From NCBI RefSeq assembly GCF_001514265.1, contig NZ_KQ948989.1, positions 1,056,097 through 1,120,096 on the forward strand: 64,000 nt of DNA, written 5' to 3'. The notes below the pieces were generated by a model. The model did not search any database. It worked only from the letters and a program-made list of their open reading frames with translations, and was not told where the DNA came from. Positions 1-10,395 of the stretch are shown here, in pieces (the stretch's first letter is position 1; each line of letters begins with the position of its first letter). The stretch comes from Streptomyces resistomycificus (GTDB taxonomy: Bacteria > Actinomycetota > Actinomycetes > Streptomycetales > Streptomycetaceae). Made by a program: the position numbers and the translations under genes.

Positions 1-712
1 ATGTGGTCTCCGCCTCGGACAGCAGGGCGAGAGCCCGATCGGTGTCGCCGTCGCGCACGGAGACGACGTCGGCGAGACCGCGCAGCGCCCAGGCGTGCCC
101 TCGCCGGTCGTCGGCGCGCGCCGCTATCTCGGCCGCCTCCTCGAACATCGCGTACGCAGTGTCGTACGCGCCGGTGTTGCGATGCATCTGCGCGATGCCC
201 TCCAGCGCCCACACCGTGTGCCGTGCCTCGCCGCGCCGACGGGCCTCGGCCAGCAGCTGCTCGTGCAGCCTGCCGACGGCCTCGTAGTCGCCCTGGATGC
301 GGCCGGTCTCGGCCAGGCCCGCGAGCGAGTAGCCGCGGACGACGACATCGCCGCCGTGTTCACCCAGTTCGGCCGCGAGCTCCAGGAGCCGCCGGGCCAG
401 GGGCAGGGCGCCGCGCTGCCGGGCCAGGGTGCCGCCGCTCCACAGGGCCCAGGCCATCGCCGCGGTGTCCCCGGCCGCCCGGGCCGCGCGGTAACTCGCC
501 TTCCAGGCCCGGTCCGCCTCCCCGATGCGGCCCAGCCTGCGGTGCGCCTCCGCGACCGCGAGACCGGAGCGCGCCGCCTCCCCGTGCTCCCCGGCCCGCT
601 CGGCGGCCCGCAACTGCTCGGTGCCGGCGGCCAGTACGTCGCTCAGCGAGGAGTTCACGGACAGGGTGGTGAGGGCGCCCTGGTACTCCGGGGCGAATGC
701 CTTGCCGTACAT
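1..712 (-). CDS. Tetratricopeptide-repeat protein (3' end beyond window)
   Basis: The minus frame is open from an ATG at 712 through the left edge, giving 237 codons with no stop. The translation begins MYGKAFAPEYQ and is a run of helix-turn-helix repeats of about 40 residues, rich in Ala, Leu and Arg, with TPR/AfsR-like signatures such as ALEGIAQMHRNTGAYDTAY and HAWALRGLADV. There is no signal peptide or membrane segment, so it should be a cytoplasmic scaffold. A GAAAGG lies just upstream of the ATG. An alternative in-phase-shifted ATG a few bases upstream (ATGCATG overlap) opens a different, arginine-rich frame and is rejected. The N-terminus has no ATPase or DNA-binding domain, so if it belongs to a regulator family it is the TPR part only. 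A palindromic element sits 30-60 bp upstream. Specific function is unknown. Confidence 0.8.
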   Translation of the reverse strand, partial: MYGKAFAPEYQGALTTLSVNSSLSDVLAAGTEQLRAAERAGEHGEAARSGLAVAEAHRRLGRIGEADRAWKASYRAARAAGDTAAMAWALWSGGTLARQRGALPLARRLLELAAELGEHGGDVVVRGYSLAGLAETGRIQGDYEAVGRLHEQLLAEARRRGEARHTVWALEGIAQMHRNTGAYDTAYAMFEEAAEIAARADDRRGHAWALRGLADVVSVRDGDTDRALALLSEAETT

Positions 713-741
713 GCATGCCTTTCGGTCCGTATGCACGCCAT

Positions 742-773
742 CTATACATTGCATGTATACGCGGCGTGTATAG
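742..773. promoter_or_regulatory. Overlapping AT-rich palindromes upstream of the TPR gene
   Basis: TATACATTGCATGTATA (743-759) is a perfect 7+3+7 inverted repeat. Its right arm is reused in a second one (TATAC 756-760, GTATA 768-772), giving three alternating half-sites in 32 bp. The element lies 30-60 bp upstream of the ATG at 712, where promoter and operator are expected, and is far more AT-rich than its surroundings. The half-sites resemble the ATACA/TGTAT half-sites next to the TetR gene at 16958. The regulator is not identified. Confidence 0.55.
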
Positions 774-891
774 AGCGTCGGAAGCCAGCCCCGGTCCAAA
801 GGCCGGGGCGTGGTCTGTTGTCGATCAAGACGCTGACGGGACCGAACAGGTTGCCCGTGAGGCGCAGATCACCTCACGGGCACGGGAGTTG

Positions 892-1569
892 TCAGTGCTG
901 CTGGGCCTTCTGCGGCGTGACCTCGCTCGGCCGGACGACGGCGAAACCCTCTCCCTGCAGCATCAACTGCACGGCCTCGCCGGAACCGCCCCGCAGCATC
1001 GAGCCGATGGACTGCGAACGGGACAGCGAGGTCGACAGGCCCGCCGTCCAGCCGACGATGGCGTCCGTGTCGACGTACACCGGGTTCTGCGGCGAGACCG
1101 GGAGGACCAGCGGGGCGCCCTCGCACACCAGGCCGAGCTTGCCCTGTCCCGTGAACACGCTGTTGAACAGGCCACCGCCGGTCATGCCGGCCCCCTTCAC
1201 GGTGGCGATCCGGTACGACAACGAGGCGTCGAAGCACAGGACGTTGCGCCCGTTGACGGTGAACTCGTCACCGGGGTCCACCTCGACGACGAAGCAGTTC
1301 TGCGCCTCGTGCGCGAACCAGGCCTCGCCCTGCCCGCGGACCGCCATGAGGGGCAGTCCCTCACCGGTGACCGCGCGCTTGAGCATGCCGCCCACGCCCT
1401 GGCCCTTGCGTTCGAACTGGAGATTGCCGCGGTAGGCGACCATCGCCCCCTGGCGGGCGAGCATCTCGCCGTGCACCGCGTACCTGATGCACTTGGAGTT
1501 CTCGACCGTCATGCCCGGCGCGGAGGCCGGCTGCACTATGTGCTCACTGGAAAAGAGGTCACCCTTCAT
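892..1569 (-). CDS. AIM24 family protein
   Basis: This 225-residue protein has no signal peptide and the beta-rich, Gly-rich pattern of the AIM24 fold: VHGEMLARQGAMVAYRG near the N-terminus, later FVVEVDPGDEFTVNGRN, then GGGLFNSVFTGQGKL and GWTAGLSTSLSR. The family is common in actinobacteria, often as several paralogues; a biochemical role is not established in bacteria. I chose the ATG at 1569 (MKGDLFSSEHIV) over a GTG 42 bp upstream because family members start at this point. The C-terminus is a short polar tail ending QKAQQH. It is on the same strand as the TPR gene, 180 bp away, with the palindrome between them, so it probably has its own transcript. Confidence 0.85.
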   Translation of the reverse strand: MKGDLFSSEHIVQPASAPGMTVENSKCIRYAVHGEMLARQGAMVAYRGNLQFERKGQGVGGMLKRAVTGEGLPLMAVRGQGEAWFAHEAQNCFVVEVDPGDEFTVNGRNVLCFDASLSYRIATVKGAGMTGGGLFNSVFTGQGKLGLVCEGAPLVLPVSPQNPVYVDTDAIVGWTAGLSTSLSRSQSIGSMLRGGSGEAVQLMLQGEGFAVVRPSEVTPQKAQQH

Positions 1570-1663
1570 GCGGGCATCGTGTCCCGGAGGGATTGCTTCC
1601 GCCAAGATCACGGGCAGGATTCGTAGCTGATCGGTGACGATCTCCTAGGGCGGCGCCCGCGGT

Positions 1664-2971
<1,308 letters not shown>

Positions 2972-3114
2972 TCACCACGCGGTGTGGGTGCGTGCAGTAT
3001 TGCCGCTCAATAGCCCCAAATCGGCCATTTCGGGGCTGTCTCTGCCGGCCAACCGGGAGGCCGTCGCCCTCAACCAGGGCCCCACCCCGCCCGCGCGCCC
3101 GGTCACCCCGTCCG

Positions 3115-3567
3115 AACAAGGTCACCGTGGCCCTGCTCGTCCGCGGCTCCCGGCTGTTCACCGTCCGCCCGCGCGGCGACGCGCTCGGCACGACCGCCCA
3201 CGAGGCCGAGGCCCCGGCCCACACCCTCGGCGGCGACGCCGCGCCCGCCGACCGCTCCGCCTGCTCCGGTGGCAAGAAGGCCGGCAACCTGTGTCTCGGC
3301 GGCAAGTGCGTTTCGACGACGTCGTGGTCGGTAAGGCGGGTACCTACTGGATCAAGGTCTCCTACGTCAGCGGTGATGCCCGATCGGTCGACGTCTGTGC
3401 CAACACCGGCGGCGCCACCCGCCACACGTTCCCGCCCACCGGCGACCGGGGACCCGTGGAGACGGTGTCCGTGCCGGTCACGCTGAAGGCGGGCGGCAAC
3501 ACGGTCACCTTCGACAGCGGTCCGGGTTAGGCCCCCGACCTCGACCGCATCGACGTCCCGAAGCCGT
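3115..3567 (+). pseudogene. Remnant of an alpha-galactosidase-type C-terminus with CBM35-like domain
   Basis: Two frames carry one recognisable sequence. The first (about 3115-3305) reads as the end of a GH27-type barrel and start of a carbohydrate-binding module (RGSRLFTVRP, AHEAEAPAHTLGGDA, ACSGGKKAGNL). The second, shifted frame continues it (VRFDDVVVGKAGTYWIKVSY, GDARSVDVCANTGG, TLKAGGNTVTFDSGPG). A TAG at 3528-3530 then interrupts the module where related proteins have a Tyr, and the reading continues in frame as APDLDRIDVPK. There is no start codon or catalytic domain, so this is the 3' tail of a lost gene with at least one frameshift and one nonsense change. Family assignment is from recalled family sequence patterns. 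Confidence 0.65.
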
Positions 3568-3595
3568 CCCGACCCGCCTCCCAGGAGCCCCCGCC

Positions 3596-4198
3596 ATGGA
3601 CCCCGACCGCCCTTCGGGCCTGCCCAGGCGCCACCTCATCGGCCGCGCCGCGATGACGGGCGCACTCGCCACCCTGCCCACGTTCACCGCCACCGCCGCT
3701 CCGCGGCGACCCGTCCACCCACCCCTGCCCGACGCCGACCCACGCCACGAACTGTGGTGGCGGGCCCCCGCCGACGACCGTTCGGTGATCGAACAGGGAC
3801 TGCCCGTCGGCCACGGCCACCTCGGGGCCCTCGCGGGCAACGACCCCGGCCGCGAAGTCCTCCCGGACCTCACCCGAAGACACGTCAACGACCCCCGCAA
3901 CCGCTACCGCAACCTCAGTGGGAGGAAGGCCGGCTGGACCGTCGCCATCTCCACCAACCCCCACGGCGGCAACGGCTGGTGGTGGCGTCCGGGCGGCAGC
4001 ACCGGCGCCGCCCCGAACCTCTTCGACATCCACGAGGTGTCACAGGGCCGTGGCATCTTCCAGACCGACGCCCACTTCGGAACACCGGCCGCGATGACCG
4101 TGATGCTGCTCTACTCCCGTCCGGGGCACATCGAACAGGCACGGACCGTGAGTCCGCGGTCTGGGGAGTCCGTCACCCGGAAGGACTTCGCCCGGTGA
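3596..4198 (+). pseudogene. Internally deleted GH95 alpha-L-fucosidase remnant
   Basis: The open frame of 200 residues starts with a twin-arginine/Sec-like leader (PRRHLIGRAAMTGALATLP) and the GH95 N-terminal signature ELWWRAPADD...GLPVGHGHLGAL. It then jumps to material normally found hundreds of residues later: PNLFDIHEV...GIFQTDAHFGTPAAMTVMLL matches the NLFDTHPPFQIDGNFG-type segment near the end of the catalytic domain. GH95 enzymes are usually over 700 residues, so most of the barrel and the catalytic residues are missing. The frame is intact, so a short secreted protein could still be made, but it should be inactive. Its stop overlaps the GTG of the next gene (GTGA), so translation could be coupled. 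Confidence 0.65.
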
Positions 4199-5556
4199 AG
4201 GCCCGTCGCGCCCGCCTGGCCGGCCGCCCGGTCGCCGTCCTACTGCTGGCCTGTGCCTGCCAGTCCCCGTCCACACCGGCCGGGACGTTCGACGTCCCGG
4301 CCGGTGTGGTCACCTGGGGAGCGAGCGCGGACCGCTTCGGCGAGGCCGCCGCCGACCGCGGCTACCGGCTCGTCGTGCACACCAGCGTCGGAGGCCGCGA
4401 GCCGCGGATCCGGCTCTCCAACGCCTTCGGCGACCGGCCGGTGACCTTCGGCAGCGCCTACGCCGGTCTCCAGAGGCAGGGCGCCGAACTGGTCCGCGGC
4501 AGCAACCGCAGGGTGACCTTCGACGGGGCCCGCTCCGTCACCGTCCCGGCCGGCGAGACGGTACTGAGCGACCCGCTCCCCGGCAGGCTGCCAGCCCAGA
4601 GCAACCTGGTGGTCAGCATCCACACACCCGACGCGGCCGGACCGGCGACCGGTCACTGGATGGCCATGCAGAGCTCCTACGCCACCTGGGGCGACCACAC
4701 CGCCGAGGAGAACGCCACAAACTGGACGGAGACCACGGGCTCCTGGTTCTACCTCGACGCCGTCTCCGTCCGGGCGAGCCCCTCGACCGGAGCGGTCGTC
4801 GCCCTCGGCGACTCGATCACGGACGGCTGGCACTCCACCAGCGACCACAACCGCCGCTGGCCCGACTACCTCGCCCGCCGCCTCCGACAGGCGGACACCA
4901 CCGTCAAGGGCGTCGCCAACGAGGGCGTCGCCGGCAACAAGGTCCTCGCCGACGGCGCCGGAGACAGCGCCCTGAACCGCCTGGACCGGGACGTGCTGTC
5001 CCAGCCGGGCCTGCACACCGTCTTCCTCTTCGAGGGCGTCAACGACATCAAGGCCCACCCCGGTGTCTCCGCGGACGCTCTGATCGACGGCTACCGCGAG
5101 ATCGTCGACCGGGCCCACGCGGCCGGCAAGTGCGTCGCCGCGGCCACCGTCGGCCCCTTCAAGGGCTGGTCCGAATGGGACGAGGACGCCGAGGCCGTAC
5201 GCCGGGAGGTCAACGAGTTCATCAGGAACAGCGACGAGTTCGACGCCGTCACCGACTTCGACCGCGTCCTGCGCAGCCCCTCCGACCCCGAGCGCATCCA
5301 CCCCGCCTTCGACGACGGTGACCACCTCCACCCCAACGACAAGGGCATGCAGGCCATGGCCGACGCCGTCGACCTGGCGCGACTGGACTGCGCCGACCCA
5401 CTGCCCTGGCTCAGGACGACGAACCGCGGCCCGGTCCGCTCGTCTCCGGGGCGATCAGGCCCTGCCGGTAGGCGACGGCCACCGCTTCCGTCCGGCTCGC
5501 CGCACCCAGCTTGGCGAGGATGTTGGAGACGTGGACGCTCGCCGTCTTGCCGCTGA
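4195..5556 (+). CDS. SGNH/GDSL-hydrolase lipoprotein with 3' antisense extension
   Basis: The product is about 453 residues from a GTG at 4195 (GGAAGG upstream). It begins with a lipoprotein signal peptide whose lipobox is LLAC (Cys about 20). A beta-rich N-terminal domain is followed by the SGNH set: block I ALGDSITDG, Gly/Asn block NEGVAGN, block III GVNDI and block V DGDHLHP. This is an extracellular carbohydrate or lipid esterase type, fitting the decayed glycosidase neighbours. Homologous ends are expected near VDLARLDC (about 5391). Here the frame runs on for some 50 basic, Pro-rich residues that are antisense to the LuxR gene, ending at 5556, so the original stop appears lost and the tail is not family sequence. 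Confidence 0.82.
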   Translation: MKARRARLAGRPVAVLLLACACQSPSTPAGTFDVPAGVVTWGASADRFGEAAADRGYRLVVHTSVGGREPRIRLSNAFGDRPVTFGSAYAGLQRQGAELVRGSNRRVTFDGARSVTVPAGETVLSDPLPGRLPAQSNLVVSIHTPDAAGPATGHWMAMQSSYATWGDHTAEENATNWTETTGSWFYLDAVSVRASPSTGAVVALGDSITDGWHSTSDHNRRWPDYLARRLRQADTTVKGVANEGVAGNKVLADGAGDSALNRLDRDVLSQPGLHTVFLFEGVNDIKAHPGVSADALIDGYREIVDRAHAAGKCVAAATVGPFKGWSEWDEDAEAVRREVNEFIRNSDEFDAVTDFDRVLRSPSDPERIHPAFDDGDHLHPNDKGMQAMADAVDLARLDCADPLPWLRTTNRGPVRSSPGRSGPAGRRRPPLPSGSPHPAWRGCWRRGRSPSCR

Positions 5557-8386
5557 TGAACAGCTCCTCGCCGATCTGCCGGTTGCTGCGGCCGAGGGCG
5601 AGGAGCCGTAGCACGTCCTGCTCGCGGGCGGTGAGCACGGCGGCGCGGTCGGCGGCGGCCGGGGAGTCGGAGAGGCGGCCGCGGCGGATCAGCGAGTCGA
5701 GCCGCTCCCGCAGCGGTGTCGCACCGAAGCGGACGGCCGTCTCCCGCGCCGCGCGCGCCTGTACGGCGGCCTCCTCACGCCGGTCGGCCACCAGCAGGGC
5801 CTCGGCCAGCCGCTCCTGGCAGCGAGCCCGCTCGTACGCGTCACCGGAGTCGAAGGCCTCGACCGCCTTCGCCCAGACTTCGACGTCGGGCCCGGTCACG
5901 GCCCGCGTCCACTCCGCCTCCGTCCGGGCCAGCCACGCCTGGCCCTCCGGCCCCTGCGGTGTGCCGTCCTCGCCTCGCCCGGCCGTGATCCGGGCCAGGT
6001 CGCGCAGTTCGGTCGCCGTGTCCGCCCACGCGCGCGCCCCCGTCTCGTCGCCGGTGAGACGGAGAGCGGCGGCCCGGTCGGCCACCGCGGAGAGGGCGAG
6101 GGCGGCCAGCCGGACGGTGACGTCCGGCAGTGTGCCCGCGTTGTCGGTCAGCGCGGAGACGGTGGACCGCATCCGCTCCACGGCGGCCTCCGGCTCCCCT
6201 CGCCGCGCCGCCGCGTCGGTCAGCACGATGCCCGCGACGAGCGTGGCCATCCAGTCGAACGGCCCGTCCAGCAGGGCGCCGGCCCGGTCGGCGGCCCTGA
6301 GATCGCCGCGTGCCGTCGCCACGTACAGCGCGGGCCCGACGGTGTAGCCACCGGCCGCCGGGAGCACATCCGAGTCGGCGGTCGCCGCGCTCACGCACTC
6401 GTCCCACCGCCCCAGCGTGTACAGCGCCAGCAGCCGGAGGTAGCGCATCTCCAGCGGATACGGCGAGGACAGCAGCCCGGCGCGACGAGCCCGGTCGAGC
6501 CCCTCGTTCAGCCAGGGCAGACACGCGTCGAGATCACCGGACTCGAAGCAGCCGACGGCGAGGTTGAACAGAGCGCGCAGCTCCACCAGAGCGTTGCCCG
6601 CACCGCGTGCCAGTTCCCGCGCCTCCCGCAGTCGCTCCTGCCCCCGCGGGGTACGCCGTCCGCCGCCCTCGAGCGTCGAGAGGGAGACCAGCAGGTCGGC
6701 CCTGGCGTCCGCGACGTCCAGCTGCTCGGCGACGGCGAGGGCCTGCCGGGCGACCCGCAACGCGGTCTCGTTCTCACCCACCTGACGTGCCGTCATCACA
6801 TGTGTGGCCGCCGCCCACACCCAGGTCCGGGACGGGGGCTCGGCGGGGATCAGGGCGAGCGCCTCGCTGCTGTAGGCGAAGGCCGCCGTCAGACTGTCGA
6901 CGCTCAGCAGGTTCCCGGCGAGCGTGTACCGCACCCGGGCGGCCAGCTCGGAGTCCGCGTCCTGGCCGACGCCCGCGAGCGCGGCCCGGGTGAGGGAGAC
7001 CGCCCGGTGCGCCTCGCCGGCGTGAGCGGCGGCCGCCGACGCCCGCAGCGTGAGGGTCACCCGGTCGACACCTTCGCCGCCGGGCCGTGCCGTCGGTTCC
7101 ACCGCCGACCACAGGTCGAGGGCGGCTTCGAGATGGCGTAGCTCCTCTGCGGGCGCGCCGACCCCCTGGGCGTGGTCCGCGGCTTCCAGCGACGCGGCCA
7201 GCGCCTCGGGCAGGTCGTGGCTCTCCCGGTAGTGGTGGGCCCGTTCGGCCGCGCTCTCGGCCCGGTGGCCCCGGCCGGCGAGCAGCCGGGCGAACGCGCC
7301 GTGCAGCCGGGCCCGCTCGCCGGGCAGCAGGTCCGCGTACACCGCCTCTCGGGCCAGGGCGTGCCGGAACGCGTACGTGTCGCCCTCGCCGGGGGCCAGC
7401 AGTTGCCGCCCCACGGCCTCGCGCAGCGCCGACTCCAGCTCGTCCTCGGGGAGCCCCACGGCCCGCCGCAGCAGGTCGTGCTCGACACGGCGGCCCGCGA
7501 CCGCGGCCGTGCGCAGCACCTGCTGGGCCGTCTCGGACAGCTGCTCGAAGCGGATGAGGAGGACGTCCGCGAGCCCGCTGGGCACCCCGTCGGCCTCCGT
7601 GGCGGTGGCCGCGACGAGTTCCTCCGCGTAGAAGGCGTTGCCCTCGGCGCGCTCGACGATCCGCCGGACCGTGGCCTCGGGCAGCGGACGGGCCTCCACC
7701 GCGCGCACCAGCCGCGTCACCTCGGCGTCGGCCATGGGCCGCAGCTCCAGCCGCTCCACGGCGGGCAGCCGCACCAGCTCGGCCAGCAACGGACGCAGCG
7801 GATGGCGGCGGTGCAGGTCGTCCGCGCGGTAGGAGGCGAACACCGCGAGCCGGTGGGTGGGCACACCGCCCGCGGCCCGCTGGAGGACGCCGCGGCTGAG
7901 CAGGAACCGCAGGAGGTCCCGGGAGGACTGGTCAGCCCAGTGCAGATCCTCCAGGACCAGCAGCAGGGGCGAGATGTCCGCGAGATCGGCCAGCACGCCC
8001 GCGATGCCCTCGAACAGTCGCAGTCGGCCGCCCAAGTCCCGCACGGCGTCCGTGCCGCCGCCCAGCAGCCGGTCGATCACCGGATGCGCGGCGAGGGCGT
8101 CCGCGAACCGTTCGTCGGCCGCGAGCACGCCCAGGACCTCGGTGAACGGCAGATAGGGCAGACCGACGTCCCCCAGGTCCACACAGTGCCCGGTCAGCAC
8201 CGTCATACCGGCCGCGGCGGCCCGCCCGGCCATCTCGTCCAGCATCCGGGTCTTGCCGACCCCCGCGTCCCCGGCGATCAGCACCGCCCGGGACTCGCCG
8301 CTGCGGGCACGCTCCAGCAGACCGGAGAGGCGGGCGAGTTCGTCCTCCCGGCCGATGAGCGGTGTGATGTTCGAGATCGTCGGCAC
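5411..8386 (-). CDS. LAL-type LuxR family transcriptional regulator with AAA ATPase
   Basis: This 991-residue protein has the LAL architecture: N-terminal P-loop GDAGVGKT (residues 39-46), Walker B LLLVLEDLHWAD, a long TPR-like helical middle, and a C-terminal LuxR helix-turn-helix (LTAREQDVLRLLALGRSNRQ to NILAKLGAASRTEA). Members of the MalT-like family bind a ligand and ATP and activate nearby promoters. I chose GTG at 8386 with AGGA upstream; a longer frame to 8488 is Arg/Pro rich and unlike the family. Its last 146 bp overlap the end of the SGNH gene on the other strand. The target is unknown; the SGNH/glycosidase genes are candidates only by position. Confidence 0.9.
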   Translation of the reverse strand: MPTISNITPLIGREDELARLSGLLERARSGESRAVLIAGDAGVGKTRMLDEMAGRAAAAGMTVLTGHCVDLGDVGLPYLPFTEVLGVLAADERFADALAAHPVIDRLLGGGTDAVRDLGGRLRLFEGIAGVLADLADISPLLLVLEDLHWADQSSRDLLRFLLSRGVLQRAAGGVPTHRLAVFASYRADDLHRRHPLRPLLAELVRLPAVERLELRPMADAEVTRLVRAVEARPLPEATVRRIVERAEGNAFYAEELVAATATEADGVPSGLADVLLIRFEQLSETAQQVLRTAAVAGRRVEHDLLRRAVGLPEDELESALREAVGRQLLAPGEGDTYAFRHALAREAVYADLLPGERARLHGAFARLLAGRGHRAESAAERAHHYRESHDLPEALAASLEAADHAQGVGAPAEELRHLEAALDLWSAVEPTARPGGEGVDRVTLTLRASAAAAHAGEAHRAVSLTRAALAGVGQDADSELAARVRYTLAGNLLSVDSLTAAFAYSSEALALIPAEPPSRTWVWAAATHVMTARQVGENETALRVARQALAVAEQLDVADARADLLVSLSTLEGGGRRTPRGQERLREARELARGAGNALVELRALFNLAVGCFESGDLDACLPWLNEGLDRARRAGLLSSPYPLEMRYLRLLALYTLGRWDECVSAATADSDVLPAAGGYTVGPALYVATARGDLRAADRAGALLDGPFDWMATLVAGIVLTDAAARRGEPEAAVERMRSTVSALTDNAGTLPDVTVRLAALALSAVADRAAALRLTGDETGARAWADTATELRDLARITAGRGEDGTPQGPEGQAWLARTEAEWTRAVTGPDVEVWAKAVEAFDSGDAYERARCQERLAEALLVADRREEAAVQARAARETAVRFGATPLRERLDSLIRRGRLSDSPAAADRAAVLTAREQDVLRLLALGRSNRQIGEELFISGKTASVHVSNILAKLGAASRTEAVAVAYRQGLIAPETSGPGRGSSS

Positions 8387-8569
8387 GAACCCATCCTGGC
8401 ACGTCACACCGGCACATCCGGCCGGCCGCGAGGCCAAGGACAGCACCCGGAGGGGACGAGCGCCGGGCGGCCTCGCGACGGCTTCCACGTGGTCACCGGA
8501 GCCGCCGGGCCGCGCCCTCAGGGCGGCAGGGGCGAACCCTCCCTCACCTCCGCGGTCGCGGACCGGCGC

Positions 8570-8932
8570 TCACTGCCGCAACGTCCGGGCCCAGTCGGCC
8601 GGTACCCGTCCCGCCGGGCCCGGTGCCGGCTGGTCCGCGGGGTGGCTGGCCGGGGGCGCCAGCTCCGGTCCCGACTCGTACAGCTCGTTCGTCGCGTAGT
8701 CCCAGAACCAGCCCTCGCCGGGCTCGAAGCTCTGCACCAGGGGATGCCCGGTGGCCCGGTAGTGACCGGTGGCGTGCCGGCCCGGGGAGGAGTCGCAGCA
8801 GCCGATGTGCCCGCACCGCGCGCAGCGCCGCAGGTGGAACCACCAGCCGCCCGCCGCGTCGCACTCCACGCATCCGGCGCCGCTCGGCGGGATGTCCGGA
8901 GCGACTGAGTCGACTCCGCTGTCGCTGGTCAT
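8570..8932 (-). CDS. UBP-type zinc-finger protein
   Basis: This 120-residue protein carries a ZnF-UBP-like domain: C21-x2-C24, C37-x2-C40, C45/C46 and H53, H57, H63, within HIGCCDSSPGRHATGHYRAT and the typical W...Y end GWFWDYATNELYE. In eukaryotes this fold binds the C-terminal Gly-Gly of ubiquitin; bacteria lack ubiquitin, so the partner here is unknown. Its ATG overlaps the kinase stop (ATGA), so it is translated with the kinase and flavoprotein and should act in the same process. The rest is a Pro/Ala-rich tail. The zinc ligands are all present. Confidence 0.88.
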   Translation of the reverse strand: MTSDSGVDSVAPDIPPSGAGCVECDAAGGWWFHLRRCARCGHIGCCDSSPGRHATGHYRATGHPLVQSFEPGEGWFWDYATNELYESGPELAPPASHPADQPAPGPAGRVPADWARTLRQ

Positions 8933-10395
8933 GCGAGCTCCTCGGGTGCCGTGTCGGATTCGGACTCCGCCGCCGTGAGCGGCAGAAGGACCTGGAAGCG
9001 GGTGTCGCCCGGCTCGGACTCCACCTGCAGGGTGCCGTGGTGCTTGTTGACGACGATCCGCCAGGAGATGTCCAGCCCGAGCCCGGTGCCCTCACCGACC
9101 GGCTTGGTGGTGAAGAACGGGTCGAAGATCCGGCTGCGGATCTCCCGTGGGACGCCGGGCCCGGTGTCACGGAACTCCACCAGCAGCCGGTCGTGGTCGA
9201 GAGCCGTGCGCACGGTCAACGTGCCTTCCCCGCCCGCGCTGTTGACGGCCTGCACCGCGTTGTCGATCAGGTTGGTCCACACCTGGTTCAGCTCCGCCGG
9301 GTACGCCGGCACCCTCGGGAGCGTGCGGTCGTACTCCTTGACGACCTTGATCCGCGGGCCGATCTTGCCCGACAGCATCAGCAGGGTGCTGTCGAGGAGT
9401 TCGTGGACGTCGGCGACCTGGTAGGGGGCCCGGTCGAGCTGGGAGTACTGCTTGGCGGCGTCCACCAGGTGAGAGATGCGGTTGGTGGAGTCGTTGATCT
9501 CGTCCATCAGCAGCTCGGTCTCGACCGTGTAGTTGAGCCAGCCGATCGCGTTCGGCAGGATCTCCGCGGCCACGGCCGCCGCTACCTGGTCCAGCCAGTC
9601 CGCGTCCAGACCCGCCTGCACGAAGGTGGGCGCGATCCGCCAGCCCTCCGGGATGCCGTGGTCGTCGAGCCAGTCCGTGAGCGCGTCCTCCCGGTCCGAG
9701 GCCTCCAGCGGACTCAACGTGGGGGCCTTGGCGACGCGTTCGGCGGTGCGTTCCTGGATGTCGATGAGGTTCGCCATCACCTCGGGGGAGTAGGAGCCCT
9801 GGGCGATGACGGCGAGCTTGTGCCGCATCTTGCCCACCCGTTCCCGCAGGGTCGCGGTGGCCCGGACGGCCGCCGCCGCGGGGTTGTTCAGCTCGTGGGT
9901 GAGACCGGCCGACAACGAACCGAGCGCCAGCAGCCGTTCGCGCTGCCCGATCGCCCGCTGGGTGTTCTTCGAGCCGAAGAACAGCCCCTCCAGCAGATGT
10001 ACCGCCATCGGGAACCACTCCTGCATGAAGCTCGCGAACACGTCCGCGGGCAGCACGAAGAACCGCGTCGGTTCCGTGACACGCATCGAGTTGTTGTAGA
10101 CCTGCCGCACCCGGTCGCCCAGATACGCCTGCATGGACCCGGCGTACACCCCGCGCTGCGAGGTGCGGCTGACCTCCACGTCGTCACCGCCGACCCGGCG
10201 GGACAGCACGACCGTGCCCTCGAGCATCACGTAGAAGCAGGTGGCGGGCTCGCCCTCGGTGTAGACGGGCCCGGCCTCGAACCTCTCCACCCGCCCCGCG
10301 GCGCACAGCTGGCCCAGCTGCCCGGGGGACAGCTTCTCGAACAGGAACAGCGCCCCGATCTCCTGCGGGCTGCACGGCATGGGCTGCCCGCTCAC
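8929..10395 (-). CDS. Cyclic nucleotide-binding-domain sensor histidine kinase
   Basis: The 488-residue soluble protein starts with a Crp-like cNMP/effector-binding domain (about residues 10-140: FLFEKLSPGQLGQLCAAG, YTEGEPATCFYVMLEGTVVL). A histidine-kinase core follows, with phosphoacceptor box LTHELNNP, N-box NLIDNAVQAV, G1 DTGPGVP and G2 GEGTGLGLDI. There are no membrane spans, so it senses a cytoplasmic signal. The start is a GTG at 10395 that overlaps the stop of the upstream flavoprotein gene (GTGA); its own stop overlaps the zinc-finger start. An ATG 15 bp later is possible. The receiver domain that it most likely phosphorylates is fused to the flavoprotein encoded immediately upstream. 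Whether the sensor binds cAMP, c-di-nucleotide or another ligand cannot be told. Confidence 0.9.
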   Translation of the reverse strand: MSGQPMPCSPQEIGALFLFEKLSPGQLGQLCAAGRVERFEAGPVYTEGEPATCFYVMLEGTVVLSRRVGGDDVEVSRTSQRGVYAGSMQAYLGDRVRQVYNNSMRVTEPTRFFVLPADVFASFMQEWFPMAVHLLEGLFFGSKNTQRAIGQRERLLALGSLSAGLTHELNNPAAAAVRATATLRERVGKMRHKLAVIAQGSYSPEVMANLIDIQERTAERVAKAPTLSPLEASDREDALTDWLDDHGIPEGWRIAPTFVQAGLDADWLDQVAAAVAAEILPNAIGWLNYTVETELLMDEINDSTNRISHLVDAAKQYSQLDRAPYQVADVHELLDSTLLMLSGKIGPRIKVVKEYDRTLPRVPAYPAELNQVWTNLIDNAVQAVNSAGGEGTLTVRTALDHDRLLVEFRDTGPGVPREIRSRIFDPFFTTKPVGEGTGLGLDISWRIVVNKHHGTLQVESEPGDTRFQVLLPLTAAESESDTAPEELA

